From Sabethes cyaneus (Eukaryota; Arthropoda; Insecta; Diptera; Culicidae), in the NCBI RefSeq assembly GCF_943734655.1, contig NC_071354.1, positions 79,049,822-79,113,821 of the forward strand: a stretch of DNA of 64,000 bases, given 5' to 3'. Below are positions 36,018 to 47,832 of this stretch, in pieces. A program made the translations under genes and the position numbers. The notes beneath the pieces were generated by a model. It searched no databases and was not told the DNA's origin. It saw only the letters and a list, made by a program, of their open reading frames with translations. Every line of letters begins with the position of its first letter. Position 1 is the first letter of the stretch.

Positions 36018-36479
36018 TGTCACACTGTAAATCATCTTTCTTAATCTTAATCTTAATTTCGACAAGAAAAACGTTTAATAAAGGCGAAATTGGGACACAT
36101 GTAATAAAACTTATTATTACGCCTAAAAATCACATCAAAAATCGGGTGAAAGTTTGTTCGGCAAAGGTAAATAACTCAGCTCTTACACGAATGTTTGAAG
36201 CCAAATATTGCGTGGTGATAGCCATAGGCATATGATACAAATCTGGGATAAAGTAATAATTCAGATCGCCCCGCAGTATCATGTCCATCTCGTAGTACTC
36301 TGGAAATAATTTCTCAAAATTCTGTAATCATAATTAGGGCCATTATTCCACGAAGCGGAATTTTCATTTTAGCAGTCACTGGCCAAAAAACATTTTCGTT
36401 GAATAAGAGCTTATCAAACGCTTTGTACTCGGTAATTAGCTGTACAATGGTTGAATAAACTACTATTAAAAAAAATGTT
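36018..36479. other. No gene recognised
   Basis: AT-rich; no element ends seen. Confidence 0.4.
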
Positions 36480-36720
36480 TGTTTGTTTGAATGCGTTCTC
36501 TAGATCAGTCACTACCACCTTCTTAGCCTTCTTTGCTCTTTCGATCACTTTGCAAATACCTTCCCATGTAGGTCTCCCTTTATGAAATCCGAGCTAGCTC
36601 TCTGATAGCCCACGGTCAATCTCCAAACATTCGACCGACCTGTTTATAATAATAATCCTGTCCCGCAATTTCCTAGTATTTCCAACGGGTACAATGGTAA
36701 TCTCTCCACTCTCCGTAACA
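36480..36720 (-). pseudogene. Non-LTR retrotransposon RT fragment, R1/Jockey-like
   Basis: The minus-strand frame reads through RKLRDRIIIINR, LSESELGFHKGRPTWEGI and KVVVTDLENAF, matching the reverse transcriptase motif 'LSdxQfGFRkGRST' and the catalytic block preceding NAF, in which Asp is present. Only about 75 codons. It is a different LINE family from the neighbouring fragments. Confidence 0.65.
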
Positions 36721-37057
36721 CTTATTTATTTACTTATCCTGATGCAACCCGGTGCAACAAACTCGGTCCATGGCGTCTCCAAATTCTCGAGTGTCCCACA
36801 CTTTCCGGGACTTGCTCCACTTGGTCTTACCATCCAACACGCTGTGCACCTCTACGTCTGGTACCAACCGGATTCGAGGCGAGCACTATTTTTTCCGAAG
36901 TTGTTGTCCGGCATTCTCACAACATGTCCCGCCCGTTGTACTCTTCCAGCTTGAGCAGCATTCTGGACTCTGGGTTCGCCAAAAAGCTACGTCTGCTCGT
37001 AGTTTATCCATCTCCTTCATACATCGTTCTCACATACCCCACCAAAGATGCTCCTTA

Positions 37058-37242
37058 CACACTTAATTTTTTTACCGAACGCTGAGCAGCCGGACGTTCG
37101 GTAAAATTCGATGGTGCCAATCGACGTTTACGAATCATTAGTAATGTTTGGCATCATAAAAAAATTTTACCGAATGTTCTGCTGCTCAGAGTTCGGTAAA
37201 ATTTACGATAATTTACCGAACTCGGTACATTTTTTAAGTGTG
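37058..37242. mobile_element. CACACTTAA foldback MITE, copy 2
   Basis: 185 bp, ends CACACTTAA and TTAAGTGTG, flanked by TA on each side (37056-37057 and 37243-37244). The TA duplication suits Tc1/mariner-type mobilisation. It lies in the LINE remnant. Confidence 0.82.
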
Positions 37243-37346
37243 TAGTACACGGCATTCAAAAACGGTCAGTGGTTTCAAGCCCCCGACGAGCATTTTTTAC
37301 GTTCCGTGCCCGTAAAGGACTACCGGTCTTTGTTACATGATATATT

Positions 37347-37549
37347 TGGCCTCCCAGTTGGCTTAGAGGTATGACGCAGGCCTAATAAACCAGCCTCTTG
37401 GCTGGGAGAGGCTGTTAGAGTCAATAGGATCGTAGCAACTGGCCCAGCATAGTCCTGTAGTCTAACAGCTGGCTGCGAAGTCTGTCGTATAAAAACAGAA
37501 GGTCAAGTCGATAACGGAATGTAGCCTCCAGGCTTTGCTTTGCTTTTAC
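37347..37549 (+). mobile_element. tRNA-derived SINE, family S2 copy 1
   Basis: The head has an A-box-like TGGCTTAGAGGTATG and a degraded B-box region. The body runs GAGTCAATAGGATCGTAGCA and GGCTGCGAAGTCTGTCG, ending in GGCTTTGCTTTGCTTTT. The body matches the minus-strand piece at 48759-48860, and the head matches 43976-44060. The arrangement resembles mosquito SINEs of the Feilai kind; the name is not claimed. Confidence 0.7.
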
Positions 37550-38504
37550 ATTTGGTACGAGGGTGAAGCATATCAGACCTTAGAATCTTGTGGCGTCCTT
37601 AATAAGCATGATTTCTGGCAAGAATACATCTGCGTATTTTTCTGCAATAGTTGTTATCCGACGTCATCAACGATCCGAGGTATACAAATTCATCCACCAG
37701 CGTGAACTCCTCCCCGTAGACTACCGCCCTACTGCGTATGCGAGCTTGAAGGAGGAACTGAATCCTGCTGACAGGTTTGGTTTTAGACGTATTCACCCCT
37801 AATCCAACCTTCACTGCCTAACGTGACATACTTGATATACTGCTTAACAACCACCTGAAACGTCCTTCCGATAATGTCCACATTCGCGTTCGCGAAGCAA
37901 ACAAATTGGTTAGATTTATTTAAGATCGTACCCCGCTTGTTAAAACCCGCAAGCGAAATGTTAAACAGGAGGCCGGAAGGTTCCGTGTGTGTTGATAATG
38001 CACCCGATATCCTCACACAGCACTGTACACCATCCTTGGTGACCTTAATTGGTCTTGTCAACTTCCCGGGAAAGCCTTCATTTATCATATCTCTTCACGG
38101 TCGATAGTATCGTAGGTGGCCATGAAATCTATGAATAAGTGGTGCGTGGGATCTGACAGTTGCGACACTTTTGAAGGACATTCCCACGAACTTACTAGCG
38201 GTGACTGACAGCGAAAGAGGATCTGAGAAAGCACTTTATAGGCGGCGTATATTGGGAATATTACTCCCTCCATCCACTCCTCCGGTAGCTGTTCTATTTC
38301 CCAGATCCTAACTATTAGCCGGTGGAGGCAGGCAGCCAACCTAACCGGGTCCATCGTGATAAGTTTTGCTACGATGCCATTTTTGCCAGCTGTCTTATTG
38401 TTCTTGAGCTGCTTGGTGGCGTCGATCACTTCATCTATTGTGCGAGTCGGCACATCACCATCATCCGCTGTACTGATGCAATCATTTCACCTGTTGTATA
38501 CTCT

Positions 38505-38785
38505 CACGCGAGTGAGTAGTAGACGCAAAGCATTCAACGCTTTACGCCGCACACGCAAGCGTAAAACAAACAGTCATCGTTACTGTGTGCAGACATTCTG
38601 CTACCTACTCACTCGCGCACGCTCATCCTCACATCGTCTCCCTGCATAGCTTTTTCGCGAGTCAAAACACTCCTGAGTAATCAGCTGCCCGTGAGACATA
38701 GTGGCGCACTGGGATACAGGTTTTGTATTATTTTTTTCTTTTCTTCTTCATCTTCGCCCCCGATTTACTCACGGGCGAGAGTGCG
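38505..38785 (+). repeat. Repeat family F, copy 1
   Basis: Matches 55123-55393 over its whole length in inverse orientation, including TGTGCAGACATTCTGCTACC. The edges carry CTCACGCGAGTGAG and CTCACGGGCGAGAG palindromic words, so it may be a MITE. Non-coding. Confidence 0.75.
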
Positions 38786-39009
38786 AGCGCCCGCGAGTAA
38801 TCGGCATCAGCGAACAGCGCGGGCAGCAACGAAGAACGAGAGCGACGGCCGTAGCTGTTAGTTAAACACACACTACGAGCGAGAGTCTGAAAGGGACGCT
38901 TACGCTGGCGCGTTCGTTAGGATGAGTACGCATGTGTGAGAAAATTAGAACACACGAGTGTGGGCTTCGCAACACTGCATAGTAGTGCTGCTGCCACCTT
39001 TCGATCGCC
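38786..39009. other. GC-richer spacer, nothing recognised
   Basis: Short stretch between the family F copy and the next MITE; no features seen. Confidence 0.4.
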
Positions 39010-39011
39010 TA

Positions 39012-39294
39012 CACGGAGCGAAAAACTCCAGTTTGTGTCAAACAAAATGATTGTTGCTTTAAGCCTCAATAAAACATTTTTATAACAACCTGAAAATATT
39101 GTTGTTTTAAAACGAGATTCTGTTTGAATCAAGAAAATTAAAGTTTTGAATTAAAAGTAAAGTATTTTCAAATTTGAAGTTAACGTTGATATAACAATAA
39201 ATATTTCCATTTCAATCATACATTTCAGTTTGAAACAAAACGAATTTTTTGTTTGTGCGTAAATATGGTTGAAAGTACATTTTTATTCTCCGTG
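39012..39294. mobile_element. CACGGAG MITE with TA duplication
   Basis: 283 bp. The inverted ends CACGGAG are followed by A-rich DNA, with TA on both sides (39010-39011 and 39295-39296). The interior is AT-rich and partly self-complementary. Tc1/mariner-type target. Confidence 0.65.
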
Positions 39295-39299
39295 TAACG

Positions 39300-40500
39300 T
39301 TCATCCGACAAGATCCCTCTATCTTTTTACCGACACATTTCGGCTCGCGACACAAAGCCTTTGCGAGATAAGTTTAATTTCCTATAGAATTTACGCATTT
39401 CCTGAGAACAATACAGCTGTCCTATGTCCTCACACTCCATTTGTTCCAGGAGCAACTTCTTATTCCGAAAAAACTGGATTTGCTTTCTTCGTTTCTTTGT
39501 ATATCGTTCCACTTCTTGAAGGGTCCCCTGCTGCTGCAACACCTTTCGTTCGAATACAGTAAGTGCACGTAGGTCTTCCGTAAACAAAGTTACAAGTTTC
39601 AAGTTTATAGAGGACTACCGGTCTGACTAGCGTTTTGTACATCGTCACCTTTGCGCGTATGCTCCATGATCGAAGCATCTTGCTGAGGGAAAAGTTGGCT
39701 CGGTTTCTAGCTTGAATGCGTCATTGAATCTCCTCACTCGTATTATTGTCGGCTGTGACCACGGATCCCAAATATATGAACTCATCAATCTTCAAATTCA
39801 CCGTCATCCCACTGTCCATGGGAGTCAAGCTAGGTTTTTTTCTGGAGCCTTCTTCTACCATATTTTCGGTTTTCGACACATTGATTAGCCTCCGTTTTCA
39901 GTCTAGCGTAGATTGCCTCCGCCGTTCCAAAGTTTCTAGTAATGATGTCAAGGAGGTCTGCGAAACATAGGAAGTGTTTCCTTTTGCTGAAGGTCGTTCC
40001 TTTCATTTCGACCCCCGCTCGCCTGCACAGACCACACGTTCAATAACCATTTTGAATAATATACAAAACAATCCATCCTCTTGCCGCAACTTTCTGCGCG
40101 ATTAGCAGGGACTTGAGGGTGCCGCCGAAACTTGCATATAGCCTAGCACTCGCTGAATGGTAGCTTTGATCAGCCGCGTCAGTTTGTCCGGAAGATCATT
40201 CTCGTGCTTTATCTGCCATACCTGTTCGCGCTTGACAGTATCGTACCCTGCTCCGAAATCCACGAAAATATGCTGGTTGAGCAAGTTGTTGTTCCGACAT
40301 TTCCGAAGGATTTGTCGAAGGGTGAAAATTTGATCCATAATTGCAAGGGCCCCCATAAAACCCTAATCAGGTGGCGAAAAAGGCGACATAACAAAATCTG
40401 GAGGAGCGCCTTGTAGGTAGCGTTGACCAGCGTAATACAGCGGAAATTACAGCAATGGAGCCCTTTTTGTAGATGGGACAAGCCACACCTTACAGTGAAG
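39300..40500 (-). pseudogene. Two abutting LINE fragments in scrambled order
   Basis: Read on the minus strand from 40500: RT blocks CRCITLVNATYKALLQILL, DQIFTLRQILRKCR, HIFVDFGAGYDTVKREQVW (catalytic Asp present), then the C-terminal region ending in TMYKTLVRPVVLY and EDLRALTVFERKVLQ (about 39540). Immediately after comes the linker that normally lies upstream of the RT (ERYTKKRRKQIQFFRNKK, CSQEMRKFYRKLN, AEMCR; about 39300-39530). So a second copy, cut short, abuts the first. Stops and shifts throughout. Confidence 0.78.
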
Positions 40501-43500
40501 TGCCGTTGCTAGTGGTTCTCAACTGTCTAAATTTTTACATTCCTCAAACTAAACTTGCTTTTTTTGCTTATTCTGATTTAAACCATTATTTATATTATTG
40601 GAGAAATTCGGAAGATATCAGTGAGTCGTGTTATCATATAAAGGTCTAATATATTTCCAAAACTTGAGGAACGTTTCACAGGAATTCACAAGTCGAACCG
40701 GAAAAACTTTCCTCAATTCGTCCGTTGGGTCACTAGTTTGAATTGTCTCTACAGTCTACTAGTAAAATTGCTAGGAAACAATTGCCGATCAAGACGTCAC
40801 ACTTAACTTGGAAAGGCAATGTTCGGCATATTGCTCCCATTCACAAACCACTCCTGTCACGTACTCCAGTACGAACTAGTTTTGTCTTACACTTTTCGCT
40901 TGATTTCTCTCAAATTTGAAGTTTCTCTTCTCGGCTCGTATCGCCGCAGCCATCAGCCGTCACTTATTGTCGGTATTGTTTTCCGACACGGAACACCAGG
41001 GACACACCCGTGAAGCTTCACAATGCTGGTAAACTTTTGGCAACGAGTTAAGTTCTGATTGGACACAAAATGAGAAAATGTGATGACATAAGCTTCCAAA
41101 AATAAACGACATAATGGTTGAAAACATCAATGGATGTGATGGCCTGCCAATGTTTGTGTTGAGTATCAGTAATTAAAATTATGCACGAATAATTGAACAA
41201 GTGCTGCTGTGTACAAACATTGTAAAAAGATTCTTGATTGGGCGTTGCATAATGAATGATGTCGAAATGAAAATATACTTTTGCGCTATTACTGTTATTT
41301 ATTTAATAAAAACCGAACAGCCAAATGTGCTATTTTGACCTCAATTTATGGGATTATTTCCCTGGCTGGCCGTTCAATACATGCAATAATCAGCAGCAAC
41401 GAGCAAACGGAATAAGTTACGCAATGCCGCGCCCAAGCCGAGTCAACCACAGTACATTTTCACTGCTGCAGCAATGGGTCTATCTCCTTCGATGCGGAAT
41501 GTGTTCATCCGCTGGATATTTTCCGCTGGAAATTGCACTACCGAACAATAAAACATTACCCACGACCGCACGCCTGTCGGTCGATCCGTCGTGTCTGTGC
41601 CAGCGCTAGTTAACAAGCTAGGAAACTTGGGTTGACTTGGGTGAAAATCGATGGTTGGCCGAAGAAAATCATGTCAGCAGGATTTAAATGTATATTGACA
41701 GAATCAGTGTAAATTTATTCAACCAAACAATTTTCATGTATCTAAAAGAGGTGGGTGGTTGATTTTCAGCTACCATGCGTTTCTTCAGTCAAGTATCAGT
41801 GATAAAAAACTATTCCTACAAAAAATTAGATCTTAATCAAATCTCAAAAGCTAGCCAATAAAACATAAATCTTCCCATTTAATAAAAGTGTCCAGATTAT
41901 TCCGGCAAAAATTTGCATTCCAGCTTCCCGACATCAGGATAAAACCAAGACTGAATCGTTCCTCTATTGCTCACCATCAAAACAGATAATTCAACTAGCC
42001 TCGAGGTTCGAATCGTTCATTCTACACTTCCCGCGCTTAAAAAAAACTACCCCGGAAGCAAAGGCGCAATTTGCTACAGCGCTCTGTCTGCAATCAAGCA
42101 TGTCCATTCATTTTCCTCGGAACTATGGGCGCAAAAAAAGCTGCCCGAACTGCCGAACCGGCGATGATATCTCCTTGGATATTTTGTCGATTCTCTTTTT
42201 CCCTCAGACTCCGATTCAGCTTCAGCCACCCGTCGTCCCGGCGTGGGCCAAACGTTGCCACCGGGCTGCTGAGCTGAGTGGCACGGGGGAGGCACACGAC
42301 ACCACATCGTGATGACAACGAACCACCACCGGGCGCTACGTTGGTGACTTCGTTGATTCGTGGGTAATTCTATTACTTATGGGAACATTTTAATCAACTT
42401 CTCAATTCAGATTGATTTCGTTGTGATTGCTTGCGTTTACCCCATGGGGGATTTGTTTATTAATGGTGAACGGAAAAACTAGGCAAAAATTAAAGTTTGG
42501 TGATAGTTTGCATATTGTTTCAGTCAAGTGCAATGTTGATATTAACCTTATCGAAAACAGGGTACTCAAAAGCCTGTTTGTGTATGTTTGGCCACCAAAA
42601 AGTTATACCATTTTGTAATGAAATAAAATCTAATTCGAAAATAGTCATACAGTCGAAAAATAAAAAGATTTTACGATGTATTTAGTTGCTATTTGGCTTT
42701 ATATCCAGCTTTGCTGTTCAACCGAACTAAGCCGAAACTGTTCTAAACCGAATGATAAGAAAACCTCAACATAACGATGGTTTTATTTAAGACTAAGAGA
42801 ATGTACTGTTGAAAAGATTATTAGTGTTATCACTAAGAAAGCCGATGATAGAATGATTTGTTTACTCCTATTTGCAGTTTTGAGCTTTGGAAGTCGACTA
42901 AAGAAAACAAGCAAATATTTGCTCAGGCTCAGTTTTGATTTATGGATCAGATGGGTCTCAATTTCATCATAATATTTGAGATTTCATCATATTTAAGGAT
43001 AAACCTCAGGGTAGTACTATTCTCCATAATTTATCCTGAAAAAAAGCAAGATTCTTCGTGATGATTCTGGCCTTGATAGATTAAATGTCGTTTTCCAGCC
43101 AGGCCTTCGAAAGGAAAAGCCAATTTACAACACCTCACGTTTTCACAACGCTGCGAAATTGACACTCGCTGTATATACATGGTGACATTGGCCTTGATGC
43201 TGTTGAGATATCATCTTGATAGCTCGTGTACGTGACACCCGGCTGTGTTCCTGTTATTAACAGCAATCGGTAATCTTTTTCTTCGTTGAAGCATTCGCCT
43301 CAGACACAATAATTGCAAACAAAAACATCCCGACAGTCTGTGACGTATATTTGTCACACACATGTCGCATATTTTCACGAAATTATTCTTCGTTCCGAAA
43401 AAGGAAAAACTTCCACTTTATGGTGGGTACACATGGTGTCGATCCGGAGATGTACGCAAATATACAAGTAGCCATTCACAAGGCTGTTTCTGTCTGTTCC

Positions 43501-43975
43501 TGGCTCGAGGCCCAGCATCGAAAGAATGTATAAAGAAGATCCGATTTTTTCTCGCATATCATCACCAACCATCAACATATCGACATGTAGGTATCGTCTG
43601 TTCGCGGTTAATGCTGTTTATTTTCCCAATCCCACTATCTTATGCTCCCAGCTTGCAAGGACACACACGTTCACCGAACCTCCCGGGGCGACGCGACGTC
43701 CACGGTCCACCCAATGTGTTTTCCGTCGAGCCACAGAACAGGTGTCTACGCATGAGTGTATAGCACATATAATGTTCTTCCAGATGAAAAATCGGGAAGA
43801 ATGATGCAACTGGTAATGCGCACGCAGTAGTAAATAAAAAGCAGCTGTTCGTGCTCCCGTCACTATTCACAGGCTAACTATTGTAAGTTTTTTTTTTAAG
43901 TTTGATCTGCAAAACTACAATTGAATTTTAAAGTCAGTTTTGATTTATTTTCGTCTCTGAACAATCCTCCTTACT
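40501..43975. other. No gene recognised; GC-richer patch 42030-42330
   Basis: Open frames of 60-133 codons occur on both strands (for example 42071-42277, 43362-43763) without recognisable domains. The patch at 42030-42330 has clearly higher G+C than its surroundings and could be unique host sequence. Confidence 0.3.
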
Positions 43976-44060
43976 TTCCAGTAGGCTTGGATGCATGACG
44001 CTGATCTAACAAGCGTCATACCTTGGTTATCACATGTTCAAATTTCAACTGGAAGAGGTG
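43976..44060 (+). mobile_element. SINE family S2, head fragment
   Basis: TAGGCTTGGATGCATGACGC (A-box region) and TGTTCAAATTTC (B-box-like), 56 bases apart, then it stops abruptly at a LINE fragment. Confidence 0.5.
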
Positions 44061-44061
44061 T

Positions 44062-46800
44062 CCGGAAAATCGTGTTTGTGCATTATCTGCCATAACTGGT
44101 CTCGATTGACTGAATCATACGCTGCCTTCCAGCCTATAAAGATGTGGCACGTGGACACGTTGTACTTCCTTCGAAACCTTGCGTTATCGGTGACAACCGG
44201 CGAACCTTGAAGGCGGCGTATTCCAGTGTTATTCCGCGATAGTTGGCGTCCTTACCGGCGGCTATATCGGTCTTTAGCAACCCGATTTCTTGTTTAACTT
44301 TTTGGAGCTCTGGTGCTGGGGTCTTCCTAGCGTTCATTCCGTTCCGCCTGCATCTGTAACTTCACCGTTCATCCTCTCCACCATTCGATCACCTCGCAGT
44401 CGTTTGTAGTTTCCCTCTCTCGTCCCCTCCTCGACCATTGTCCATGTTTCATGCCCGTAGAGAACAACAGGTCTAATAAGCGTCTTAAATGAGGTACACT
44501 TTGTACGGGGGCTTAGTCTTCTCGACCGCAATTGCTTGTGAAGCCCATAGAAAGCACTACTTCCGACTTCGAGCTGGTATCATTGTCCGCAGTTGCCATC
44601 AGTGAGCCTAGATAGACGAATTCGTCGACTTCGATCGATCGACTTCGTCGATCATTATACTACTGCTCAAGCAGCGTTGATCGGTCTTGCGCCTTGGTTC
44701 CGCTAGCCAGCAAGTACTTTGTTTTAGACTTTACCTTTAACCCAAACTTTGTTGTTTTGCGTTTTAATCTGGTGACTGTTCAGCCGCTGCCACAAATGTT
44801 CTGCCGATCAGGGATGGCACAATCACATTGACTTAATTCACATTCATTTGACAGTACCGTCTCAGTCATGCAGAATTTGAAAAAGTTAAATATGGGAAAT
44901 GGGACGACTGAAGAACTAGTTATTATCTACAATTTTTCTTAATAAAGTACTGCTGTATCTTTTGCATTTACGGTGCTACTATGCTAGTACCTCTTTAGTT
45001 ATTAAGTGAACGTTCATTCAGTCACTAATGAGTTACTAGCATTAGTAACGCCGTAACTACAAAAGATACAGCAAAACTTTTTTCAGCAAAATTGTAGATA
45101 ATAACTAATTCTACAAATGTCGCATATAAAACTTTGTCAAATTTTGCTTGGTTGAGACGGTACTGTCAAATAAATGTGAATTGAGTCAAAGTGATCTGCA
45201 AAACAGACGAATTAACTTGATTTGTTGAAGATCGTGCCCGCGTATTGATATCCGCGTGTTGGTGAACTTGACAATCCACCCGAAATCCGGACACAGCACG
45301 TAGATTGCATCAATTTGATGACCTTCCTGGAGAGCTGTTCTCATCCATGAGTTTCCATAGCTCTTTCCGGTCGATGGTATCATATGCAGCTTTGAAGTTA
45401 ACGAACATCTGGTGCTTGGGGACTCTGTATTCACACCTTTAGGAGGATCTGCCGCAGTATAAATATTTGATCCGGTTTAAAGACCGACCTTCGACGAAGC
45501 CCGCTTGATAAGATCCCATAAATCTACTCAAGGCTGGCACCTCTTCCCCGTTTGATGCACCGTCGAAATCGTTTTCCCCGCCAGCATGTTTCTCCGCCTG
45601 GGCGCCATTCAGGTGTTCATCGAAGTGCTGCTTCCACCTATCGCTCACCTGACGAGCGTCCGTCAGAATGCTGCCATTCTTATCCCGACACATTTCGGCA
45701 CGCAACACAAAGCCTTTGTGTGACCCGCTCAATTTCTGGTAGAACTTTTGCGTTTCCTGATAACGGTGCAACCGCTCCAACTCTGTATATTGCTGTTCTT
45801 CCAGGTAGCACTTTCTCTCCCAGAAGATTTGGTTTCGCTGCAACTTCTTCTGTTTGTATCTTTCCACGTTCTGACGTGTGGCATTGCGCATCTTGGACGC
45901 CCGGACAACGTTCTCCTCATCCAATACCCTCCTACATATATCGTCAAACCAATCGTTCCGCTGATTCCGTGCCACATGCCCGATGTAGCTCTCCGGTACA
46001 CCGCTGATGGCTGTTTTGCTGGTGTTCGTCGGTCAGAGTCAATATCCGTACTCCCTACGGAACTGTGTTCGTGATGTTAGAGAAAAATCGGCCGAACATG
46101 GTCAATCTGGTTTATTGTATATTGGCCAGGTGATGTCCAGGTGGCTTTGTGGATATATTTGCGTGGGAAAAAAGTACTGCGGAACAACGAGCTTTGGGAA
46201 GTCGCAAAGTGTATGCATCGTTGGCCGTCATCGTTCGCGTTGGGTTCCTCCTTACCGACCTCAGCGTTGATATCCCCGATGACTATCTTGATGTAGAACG
46301 TTTATCTCTCATTGTCGGGTCTACCTTTGTGAGAGCAGCGCACATTGACAATGTTGTAATAGAAGAAACGGTCCTTTATCCTCGTTAGACACCCCCTTGT
46401 GGATCGCCTTGTAATTTATCCTGCGATCCTACCTTCTGCCCAACACTGCAAGGCTCGTATCCAGTTCGTTGGTAATACTACAACACTGGTAAAATGGTGC
46501 CGTTCCGCCGTGGGCCTTCCACACCTTCTCTCTTTTGCCACAGATTTCCTGCAAAGTTACGATACCGAAATGGAGGAGTTCAAACTGTTTCATCGTGTAC
46601 GTCGGTGCCGAATAATCCGATCCATGTTTGCTTGAATGTTCGTAGTAATCATTACCCTACTAGGGCCATGCTACCGACTCTCGTGATGTGCCTACCAACT
46701 TAGCTTTGATGCCGAGACATCGCGTTCCTTAATTCAGCCACCCGCTCTGAATCAGACGCTGCCGTGAGCCGCTCCTAGAGTGTAGCCGCTCACTTTATTG
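44062..46800 (-). pseudogene. LINE endonuclease/reverse transcriptase remnant, cut by a foldback
   Basis: Minus strand from 46800: an endonuclease region with RKYIHKATWTSPGQ and QIDHV motifs (about 46090-46210). Then the linker RNDWFDDICRRVLDEENVVR to RWKQHFDEHLNG (45600-45975), open for 178 codons. This jumps directly to GSYQAGFVEGRS, so part of the RT is deleted. The RT then runs to the FADD site, where a 370-bp foldback (44824-45193) is inserted, and continues GRTFVAAAEQ to CTSFKTLIRPVVLYGHETWTM (about 44440-44500). From 44337 down a separate fragment restarts with earlier RT motifs (NYRGITLEYAAFKV, AAYDSVNRDQLWQIM). Confidence 0.82.
44824..45193. mobile_element. 370-bp foldback inserted at the LINE RT active site
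   Basis: The ends are CACATTGACTTAATTCACAT and CACTTTGACTCAATTCACAT (inverted), with about 40 bp of arm closely matched and further inner complementarity (GATACAGCA and TGCTGTATC words). AT flanks both sides. Non-coding; class unknown. Confidence 0.8.
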
Positions 46801-47100
46801 AGAAATGTAGAGCCGTGAAGAGACACCTTTGCCTGGGAACATAGGCTCCTGGCTGGCAAGCCTACTCCTCGTCCTGACAGTCAACATTCGCCTGAGTGCT
46901 TCCTGAGTGGGGGGGATTAAAAATAGAAGTAGCTACATAAAAGGGTGAGGACCACTATGTCGGGTCTATTTGATTCCGCATATGCATCTCTAAGATCAAT
47001 AAGAATTTACGAGGTTCAAGTGTCTTCCAGCATCATCTTCCAGCAGATCCAGCAGATCTTGTCTTCTGTCTTCTTATTTTTCTATTCCATTTCATTAATA
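46801..47100. other. No gene recognised
   Basis: Spacer between the LINE remnant and the family M MITE. It contains a run of CTTCCAGCA-type words near 47028-47060. Confidence 0.4.
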
Positions 47101-47438
47101 CCCAGCTACTAGCACCAACCCATATATCAATGTACGAAAATAATCATAAATATATTTTAACAAATTCGAAGTCGTAACTAAAGCTTGATAAAATGGGCTT
47201 AAGTTGATTTTCTATCGTATATAATGATAATAACTGACATACATACGATTTTCAGCACAGAATTGTATAGCATTACGAAGCGAGTCGTGCTTAATCAGAT
47301 ATTATCGTATATATCGATATTAATCACGTATATCGCCTCCAAAATAGTACGTATATGCCAATTTTGCGCAACAAATACGATTTATTAGCATGTACGTAAG
47401 TACGTAATGCTTATATACATATGAAAATGCTAGCTGGG
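47101..47438. mobile_element. Family M MITE copy 2 (uninterrupted, inverted)
   Basis: 338 bp, ends CCCAGCTA and TAGCTGGG. It aligns in inverse orientation with the three pieces of copy 1, giving the pre-insertion sequence there (for example GTATGTATGTCAGTTATTAT across the BEL target). Confidence 0.85.
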
Positions 47439-47484
47439 TAATGCCATTAAACTAAAATTCTGACTTTTTATTTTCCTCTTCCGA

Positions 47485-47705
47485 TTCTGGATTTAAAGTC
47501 CAATTTTAACTCCGATATTATGTTCACTTTAATTTCTAATTTCAAAGCAATTTGAAGTCCTATTTCAAGTCCAAACCCATGTCTAATTTTAGATCAAATT
47601 TCAAAAAGAAATTCCAGTTCCATTTAGAATTTAAATTCAAGATCCACGTGCAATATACTGTCAAGTCCAATTTCAAGTTTAATTTCAAGTCCACTGCACT
47701 GGTGA
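47485..47705. repeat. Degenerate 12-mer tandem repeat (AATTTCAAGTCC type)
   Basis: Many variants of TTTCAAGTCCAA recur at irregular 6- to 24-base spacing. Simple-repeat-like, non-coding. Confidence 0.6.
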
Positions 47706-47722
47706 GCCCAGGCTGCGTCGTA

Positions 47723-47830
47723 CCCTAGTAGCACAGTTGTTACAAACTAGTTGTGGCAACCGAAATGTGACCAATTTCAGTCATAAATGAGTTGCTGCAA
47801 CTAAAAGTGTCAAAGGTGTGCTGCTTGGGG
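47723..47830. mobile_element. 108-bp MITE with TA duplication
   Basis: The ends CCCTAGTAGCACA and TGTGCTGCTTGGGG are inverted, with TA at 47721-47722 and 47831-47832. Inner arms are partly complementary (AGTTGTTACAAC and AGTTGCTGCAACT words). Confidence 0.6.
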
Positions 47831-47832
47831 TA

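Larger units (their letters stand above)
36730..38490 (-). pseudogene. LINE reverse transcriptase remnant, cut by a MITE and a SINE
   Basis: Read from 38453 downwards: AIKQLKNNKTAGKNG-type start of the RT, LFIDFMATYDTIDREE, GFPGKLTRPIK, then FVCFANANVDIIGRTF, where the catalytic FADD has become FANA. Then comes the C-terminal VDEFVYLGSLMTSDNN block (to about 37600) and a GHVVRMP-type tail near 36950. Multiple stops. A SINE (37347-37549) and a MITE (37058-37242) interrupt it. The family is the common insect endonuclease/RT LINE type with an 'EEFVYLGSLVT' tail. Confidence 0.8.

Noticed and set aside
43362..43763. 133-codon plus-strand frame
   Set aside because: Three overlapping frames of similar size on both strands, with no motif or splice context that would single out a gene.
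47101..47438. Regularly spaced CGTAT words as a CRISPR-like array
   Set aside because: Spacing is irregular, there are no unique spacers and the setting is eukaryotic; the words belong to a MITE.
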